A stretch of 64,000 nt of DNA from Ignavibacteria bacterium (GTDB lineage: Bacteria > Bacteroidota > Ignavibacteria > Tepidaquicellales > Tepidaquicellaceae), in NCBI GenBank assembly GCA_016709315.1, contig JADJMZ010000001.1:1054001-1118000 (forward strand), in the 5' to 3' direction. This document shows, piece after piece, positions 59,984 to 64,000 of the stretch (position 1 is its first letter; each line of letters begins with the position of its first letter). The translations under genes and the position numbers were made by a program. The notes beneath the pieces are model-generated. The model made no database searches. It had not been told where the DNA came from and saw only the letters and a list, made by a program, of their open reading frames with translations.

Positions 59984-60796
59984 TCAATTAATCTCATAAA
60001 TAAAAACTCTGCTCGGCGCTGCATCAGAAACAAAATCAGGTATCTGAATATTCATCAGATACAATCCGTCTTCGACTTCATCCGGCGCATAGATCATTTC
60101 AGTAATTGTATTCATCGAATGATCATGAATATCAGCTTCTTTTGAATCCATAGGAATGTCCCAGAATATATGATGTGTCGAAAGCTTGCCATCGTCAAAC
60201 GCTCTGTCAACAGAAGGAATGTCCATAAGAAGATGCTTTACGTTCAGCTTTCTGATATATTCCATTGCATCAATTGAAAAAAAAGGCGGAAGGTAATCCA
60301 TATATCTTCTGTATTTCTTCGAATCACTATTGGGCAATGTCCTTATTATAAGTCCTTCCAGAAAATCCCTGTCAGCAAATTCAAGCTTTTCGCTGAGTAT
60401 GAATTTTGTGATCATCATATCTTCCTCACTCTTTTCCGGAATGTAAATGTCATTTGTATCAAATGCTTTTTCAGGATTTACTGTAATAAGAGTAGAAGGA
60501 ATGAATGACTCTTTCAAAATTGAATTGACGGCTATTCTTTCCAATGAAATATGACCTACACATTCAGTATGCGTTCCGTTACAGTGAGGTATAAGACGGT
60601 ATTCCTCGAAATTACATCCTCCTCCCTGTCTTGTGTCACCGATGAACTCTCCGGTTGAATATGCTTTTGCAGAAGCTCTTGCAACATTGTAAGTGTTCGG
60701 CTGTTCCTGATTGAACAATAGCGGAATTGATAAATCTATAGGTCTGAATGTGTTGCAGTTATATTCCCTGTTGTTTAATTCAAATTTTATTTTCAT
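59984..60796 (-). CDS. Cyclase-family protein, probable kynurenine formamidase
   Basis: 270 residues of the cyclase/KynB fold (PF04199). The signature H-x-G-T-H-x-D-x-P-x-H appears as HCNGTHTECVGHI, where Glu-Cys-Val replaces the usual Asp-x-Pro. The later PSVDRAFDDGKLSTHHIFWD and the N-terminal DLSIPLLFNQEQPNTYNVAR are also typical. Members hydrolyse N-formylkynurenine using a bound metal. The changed positions leave the metal site uncertain. Being first in line before the Ntn pair, kynU and kmo, kynurenine formamidase is the natural guess. Confidence 0.7.
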   Translation of the reverse strand: MKIKFELNNREYNCNTFRPIDLSIPLLFNQEQPNTYNVARASAKAYSTGEFIGDTRQGGGCNFEEYRLIPHCNGTHTECVGHISLERIAVNSILKESFIPSTLITVNPEKAFDTNDIYIPEKSEEDMMITKFILSEKLEFADRDFLEGLIIRTLPNSDSKKYRRYMDYLPPFFSIDAMEYIRKLNVKHLLMDIPSVDRAFDDGKLSTHHIFWDIPMDSKEADIHDHSMNTITEMIYAPDEVEDGLYLMNIQIPDFVSDAAPSRVFIYEIN

Positions 60797-60827
60797 GGCA
60801 GTATAATTCTATTTTTCATTAGGATTC

Positions 60828-60925
60828 TTATGATTATAAGATTATAAGATTATAAGATTAGAAGATTGTAAAATCCTATTATCCCCAAATCCTAAAAATC
60901 CTCAAATCCTAATAATCCTAATAGT
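60828..60925. repeat. 8-bp tandem repeat GATTATAA and partner AATCCTA-type repeats
   Basis: GATTATAA occurs three times in a row from 60832, then GATTAGAA and GATTGTAA. This is followed by several AATCCTA/AATCCTC words, which are roughly complementary. The whole can fold into a variable hairpin between two divergent genes. Confidence 0.6.
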
Positions 60926-60986
60926 GATATTTAAAATAAGAATTGACAATTAATATCAGTCTGTTAATTTTACAAAAAAACAATTT

Positions 60987-61667
60987 ATGTGCAGACAATT
61001 CATTACAGCGGGTAAAATGTCCGGCTTAAGCAAATTACTAAAATCCATTTACAATGAGGATATAAAAATTAAGCTACTTGATGAGATCCGTAAAGAAGAA
61101 GAAAATCTCGAAGAGGAAATTGAAAAAGAGATCGAAGAGCAGAAGAAGCATAAAAAAGATTCAGAAGTATATGATGCCGTACTTACGCATAATATTCCGG
61201 TCATAGCTTATGATGAAGGAGGGAAGTTCATTACGGAAATGAAGTGGGGAATAATGTTTGACCCGGCAAAGAAGACTCCGCTTATATTCAATTCAAGAGA
61301 TGATACAATCGGAATGAAGCCGTTCTGGAAAAATTTGTTTGACAAAAACAGAATACTAATTCCTATGACAGGATTCTATGAATGGAAAGACATTGGTCAG
61401 AAAAAGAAGCTTAAAATAAAAATTGTTCTGAAGAGAAAGGAGATATTTTTTGTTCCGGGACTTTACAGGAGGAACAAGGAAGGCAAACTTGAATTTTCTC
61501 TTGTTACCACTTCACCCAGCAGTTTCCTGAAAGAGATACATAACAGAATGCCCGTCATTCTCGATGATGATTCAGTATTGAATTATTTTACGGATTCGCT
61601 GGAAGAAAATCTGGCAAAGCTGAAACCATCGCAGGAGGAAATAATTACAGAAGAATTGCTGAGCTGA
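60987..61667 (+). CDS. SRAP-domain protein (YedK/HMCES-like) with charged insertion
   Basis: 226 residues. Met1-Cys2 (MCRQF) exposes the Cys that bonds to abasic sites in single-stranded DNA in SRAP proteins. Further SRAP blocks: EMKWGIMFDPAKKTPLIFNS (N/R motif), then PMTGFYEWKDIGQKKK (catalytic Glu) and HNRMPVILDDDSVLNYF. Between the Cys and the core lies a segment of about 35 Glu/Lys-rich residues (EEENLEEEIEKEIEEQKKHK), which is not usual. SRAP proteins protect abasic sites in ssDNA as DNA-protein crosslinks. The neighbours do not include SOS genes. Confidence 0.85.
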   Translation: MCRQFITAGKMSGLSKLLKSIYNEDIKIKLLDEIRKEEENLEEEIEKEIEEQKKHKKDSEVYDAVLTHNIPVIAYDEGGKFITEMKWGIMFDPAKKTPLIFNSRDDTIGMKPFWKNLFDKNRILIPMTGFYEWKDIGQKKKLKIKIVLKRKEIFFVPGLYRRNKEGKLEFSLVTTSPSSFLKEIHNRMPVILDDDSVLNYFTDSLEENLAKLKPSQEEIITEELLS

Positions 61668-61669
61668 AT

Positions 61670-62920
61670 TTAAAGCTTTAGTCTTCTCAACTTTGGAAAC
61701 GCAAAGGTAACAACAGTAACAATGAGTATCGTCATTACTCCGCCGAAAATCACGGACGGAACAGTTCCGAGCAGCTTAGCCGCAACTCCCGATTCAAACG
61801 CCCCGATCTCATTTGATGATCCAATAAAAATACTGTTCACCGCAGAAACTCTTCCTTTCATATTGTCAGGCGTCATAAGCTGAATTATAGTAGCCCTGAT
61901 CACTACGCTCACGCTGTCAAACGCTCCGCTCAATGCAAGAATTATCAGCGAGAGATAAAAGTTTTTTGAAATTGCGAATAAAATAATGCACAGTCCGAAT
62001 CCGAAAACACTTATGATAAGATTCTTTCCGGCGTTTTTTGTAAACGGTCGTCGTGTCATAGTAACAGCCATTATAACTGCGCCGATAGAAGGCGCTGCTC
62101 TCAGTATTCCAAGACCTTCCGGACCTGCGAAAAGAATTTCACCTGCAAATATAGGAAGCAAAGCAACTGCTCCGCCGAACAGCACCGCAAACAGATCCAG
62201 AGATATCGCGCCGAGAACGATCTTCCTTTCAAAAACAAATTTAAGTCCGGCTGTTAGTTTTTCTTTTAAACTCTGAATGCCGATTATCACGGGTACAGGT
62301 TTATTTTTTATAGGAAGGATCATAAAAACAGAAATGATCCAGAAAATAACAATTGTAATGAATGTATTTGTAGCGCCGATGAATCCGTAAAGCAGACCTC
62401 CTATTGCGGGACCTGTAACTGCTCCTGTCTGCCAGGTTGTAGTGTTCCAGGTAATCGCATTGGGAAGAATTTCTTTTGGAACAAGCTGTGAAACGAACGC
62501 AAAGAATGAAGGTGCGGAAAATCCTCTGCCGATACCGCTAAGAAAAATTACAGAATAGATCAGAATTAATTTATTTGTGCTGAGAGAATGAATTAGGTCA
62601 GATGTAATAAGCAAAAGCATCAGAGAGCAGAAACTCATCAGCAATACCGAATAAAGAACTATCTTCTTTCTGTCGCTGATATCGGTAATATGCCCTGCAA
62701 ACAGCAGAACAGAAATAGAAGGAATTGCTTCAGCAAGTCCTATTAGTCCGAGTGAAAAAGGATCTTTTGTGATTTCATAAATCTGCCATCCGACTATAAC
62801 CGCCTGCATCTGTGAAGCTATTGTTATGCACAGTCTCGCAATAGTGAAATTTCTGAATTCCCAGAAGCGAAGAGCTGCATAAGGATCCGGTTTTTCTATT
62901 GATTCAGAAGTGTTATCCAA
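61670..62920 (-). CDS. MFS transporter (EntS/MFS_3-like)
   Basis: 416 residues with about 12 hydrophobic helices. The N-terminal FRNFTIARLCITIASQMQAV and the loop AGHITDISDRKKIVLYSVLL (the G-x-L-A-D-R-x-G-R-R-x type) are MFS_3 signatures. VIRATIIQLMTPDNMKGRVS is the second family block. It is a proton-driven exporter by family; the substrate is unknown (siderophores, drugs or sugars). It lies end-to-end with the SRAP gene, 2 bases apart on the opposite strand. Confidence 0.86.
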   Translation of the reverse strand: MDNTSESIEKPDPYAALRFWEFRNFTIARLCITIASQMQAVIVGWQIYEITKDPFSLGLIGLAEAIPSISVLLFAGHITDISDRKKIVLYSVLLMSFCSLMLLLITSDLIHSLSTNKLILIYSVIFLSGIGRGFSAPSFFAFVSQLVPKEILPNAITWNTTTWQTGAVTGPAIGGLLYGFIGATNTFITIVIFWIISVFMILPIKNKPVPVIIGIQSLKEKLTAGLKFVFERKIVLGAISLDLFAVLFGGAVALLPIFAGEILFAGPEGLGILRAAPSIGAVIMAVTMTRRPFTKNAGKNLIISVFGFGLCIILFAISKNFYLSLIILALSGAFDSVSVVIRATIIQLMTPDNMKGRVSAVNSIFIGSSNEIGAFESGVAAKLLGTVPSVIFGGVMTILIVTVVTFAFPKLRRLKL

Positions 62921-63097
62921 ATAAAAAATTTTATCTGCAATCTGCTTTATTAAGAAGGATTATTCAAGTTTGTATTTTGTGGATACTGTGTAGTTTTTAC
63001 AGGCATATTCCGGAAAAATTATTTCATAAAAATTTTTTTATAATTTTTATTACTATCTATGATCTCCATTAATAAAAAATTTACCTGTATGACCTAA

Positions 63098-63287
63098 TGT
63101 CCAAGCAGTAAAACGGAAGTTTTGTGACAAACTTATTCTATAGGATTCCAATTCCTATAAAATTGAGTACGTATGACCTCCCCCTACCCGCCTTCAGCGG
63201 GCTTCCCCCTCCTTGCGAAGGAGGGGGATTAAGGGGGTGGTCGTTATGTTTTGAGAAAAACTCTTGAAAGGAGAAAATCAAATGTCC
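63098..63287. mobile_element. Degenerate MITE-like copy 3 lacking the nested unit
   Basis: GGAAGTTTTGTGACAAACTT and later TATGACCTCCCCCTACCCGC repeat the left third of the elements at 3604 and 7985. It then ends in ATTAAGGGGGTGGTCGTTAT and a GAAAGGAGAAAAT segment, matching the right part. The GGGGCTGTC...GACAGCCCC unit is missing, and a CCCCCTCC/GGAGGGGG hairpin takes its place. The terminal repeats have decayed (TGTCC near 63098 and 63283). This and A/T-rich filler are all that lies in 62921-63569. Confidence 0.65.
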
Positions 63288-63569
63288 GGATAAGGTAATC
63301 AAATTAACTTAGTACTTAATTAGTAAGTATTAATTTAACTCTAAATAATTTATTTTGTATTAAATAAAAAAATCATAATTACAATAACTGCTTTTAATTA
63401 AGACAGAAAACAATTAACAGAGAAATTTGTCTTTATGAAAATGAATTAAATGAGATAATGATTCTTTAAATTCCAATGACTTTCACTACTTCCATTATTA
63501 AATCATCACAGAAAACTTCACTATCAAAGAATACCAATTCAATTATTTATAAAATTATCAAACTTTATC

Positions 63570-64000
63570 ATGGCAACTAAATACGTTTACTACTTTGGCA
63601 AAGGAAAAGCCGAAGGCAAGGCGGATATGAAATCACTTCTAGGAGGCAAGGGAGCGAATCTCGCAGAAATGACAAACATTAAACTTCCCGTACCTCCAGG
63701 ATTTACAATTACAACGGAAGTATGCAACGCATATTACGCTAATAAGAAAAAATTTCCAAAAGAACTTAAGAAACAGCTCGAAGATGCACTAAAGAAAGTG
63801 GAAAAAGATATGGGCTGCAAATTCGGTGATCCTCTGAACCCGCTGCTACTGAGCGTTCGCTCCGGCGCAAGAGCCTCAATGCCAGGCATGATGGATACTG
63901 TACTTAATCTCGGACTGAATGACACGACAGTTAAAGGTCTTATTGCTAAAACAGGAAATGAAAGATTCGTGTATGATTCCTACAGAAGATTCGTACAGAT
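63570..64000 (+). CDS. ppdK: Pyruvate, phosphate dikinase (5' part, runs off the window)
   Basis: The first 143 residues are visible. It reads [40 protein letters not shown], then [20 protein letters not shown] and [34 protein letters not shown] and [16 protein letters not shown] are signatures of PPDK. It interconverts pyruvate with ATP and phosphate, and PEP with AMP and pyrophosphate. The upstream MITE-like remnant is 280 bases away. No stop is reached at 64000. Confidence 0.96.
   Translation, partial: MATKYVYYFGKGKAEGKADMKSLLGGKGANLAEMTNIKLPVPPGFTITTEVCNAYYANKKKFPKELKKQLEDALKKVEKDMGCKFGDPLNPLLLSVRSGARASMPGMMDTVLNLGLNDTTVKGLIAKTGNERFVYDSYRRFVQ

Overview
This 64 kb window is a low-GC bacterial chromosome segment. 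It most resembles the Ignavibacteria/Chlorobiota side of the Bacteroidota superphylum. The case rests on many secreted proteins ending in a type IX secretion (T9SS) sorting domain of the QNYPNPFNPTT type, a PorU-like sortase, kynurenine-pathway genes, DUF2203, weak Shine-Dalgarno use with several TTG starts, and many small hairpin repeats. No rRNA operon, replication origin, CRISPR array or complete transposase gene is visible.

Layout. 0-6.4 kb: three T9SS cargo proteins (FG-GAP, anchor-J and YCF48 repeats). 6.8-16 kb: stress protein, small lipoprotein, HIT protein, leuS, TrmB-type regulator with a secreted partner, DUF2203, proline dehydrogenase and a serine hydrolase. 16-21.7 kb: thyX, a GT39-like membrane protein, a methyltransferase, a palindromic repeat array and purT. 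21.7-28 kb: a repeat-rich stretch with a secreted peptidylarginine-deiminase-like enzyme, YtxH/DUF948 proteins, tRNA-Lys, and a GIY-YIG nuclease remnant between tRNA-Asp-like fragments. 28-37.7 kb: a nine-heme cytochrome with a T9SS tail, another T9SS protein and the PorU-like protease. 37.8-42.3 kb: a four-gene amidoligase/aminopeptidase operon. 42.7-52 kb: small membrane proteins, prfA, a hicAB remnant, tRNA-Val, the thrS-infC-rpmI-rplT-pheS cluster and a cyclophilin lipoprotein. 52-63 kb: surE, obgE, kmo, kynU, two paralogous proteasome-like Ntn-hydrolase proteins, a kynurenine-formamidase-like cyclase, a SRAP protein and an MFS transporter. The window ends inside ppdK.

The most striking find is the tandem pair at 57.8-59.9 kb. 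One protein keeps the proteasome beta-subunit T1/D17/K33 residues, as T2/D19/K35 after Met removal, and a GSGS motif. Its neighbour has G2 and N35 in those positions. This looks like an active plus inactive proteasome-like pair placed inside a tryptophan-catabolism operon. The next strongest are the amidoligase operon and the T9SS-tailed multiheme cytochrome.

Data quality. About thirty single-base frameshifts break otherwise well-conserved genes, including the essential leuS, and mostly lie in short homopolymers. A 76-base G/C-only block sits inside a tRNA gene, and a G-run lies at 37.8 kb. I read these as uncorrected sequencing or assembly errors and annotate the affected genes as whole genes with the shift positions given.
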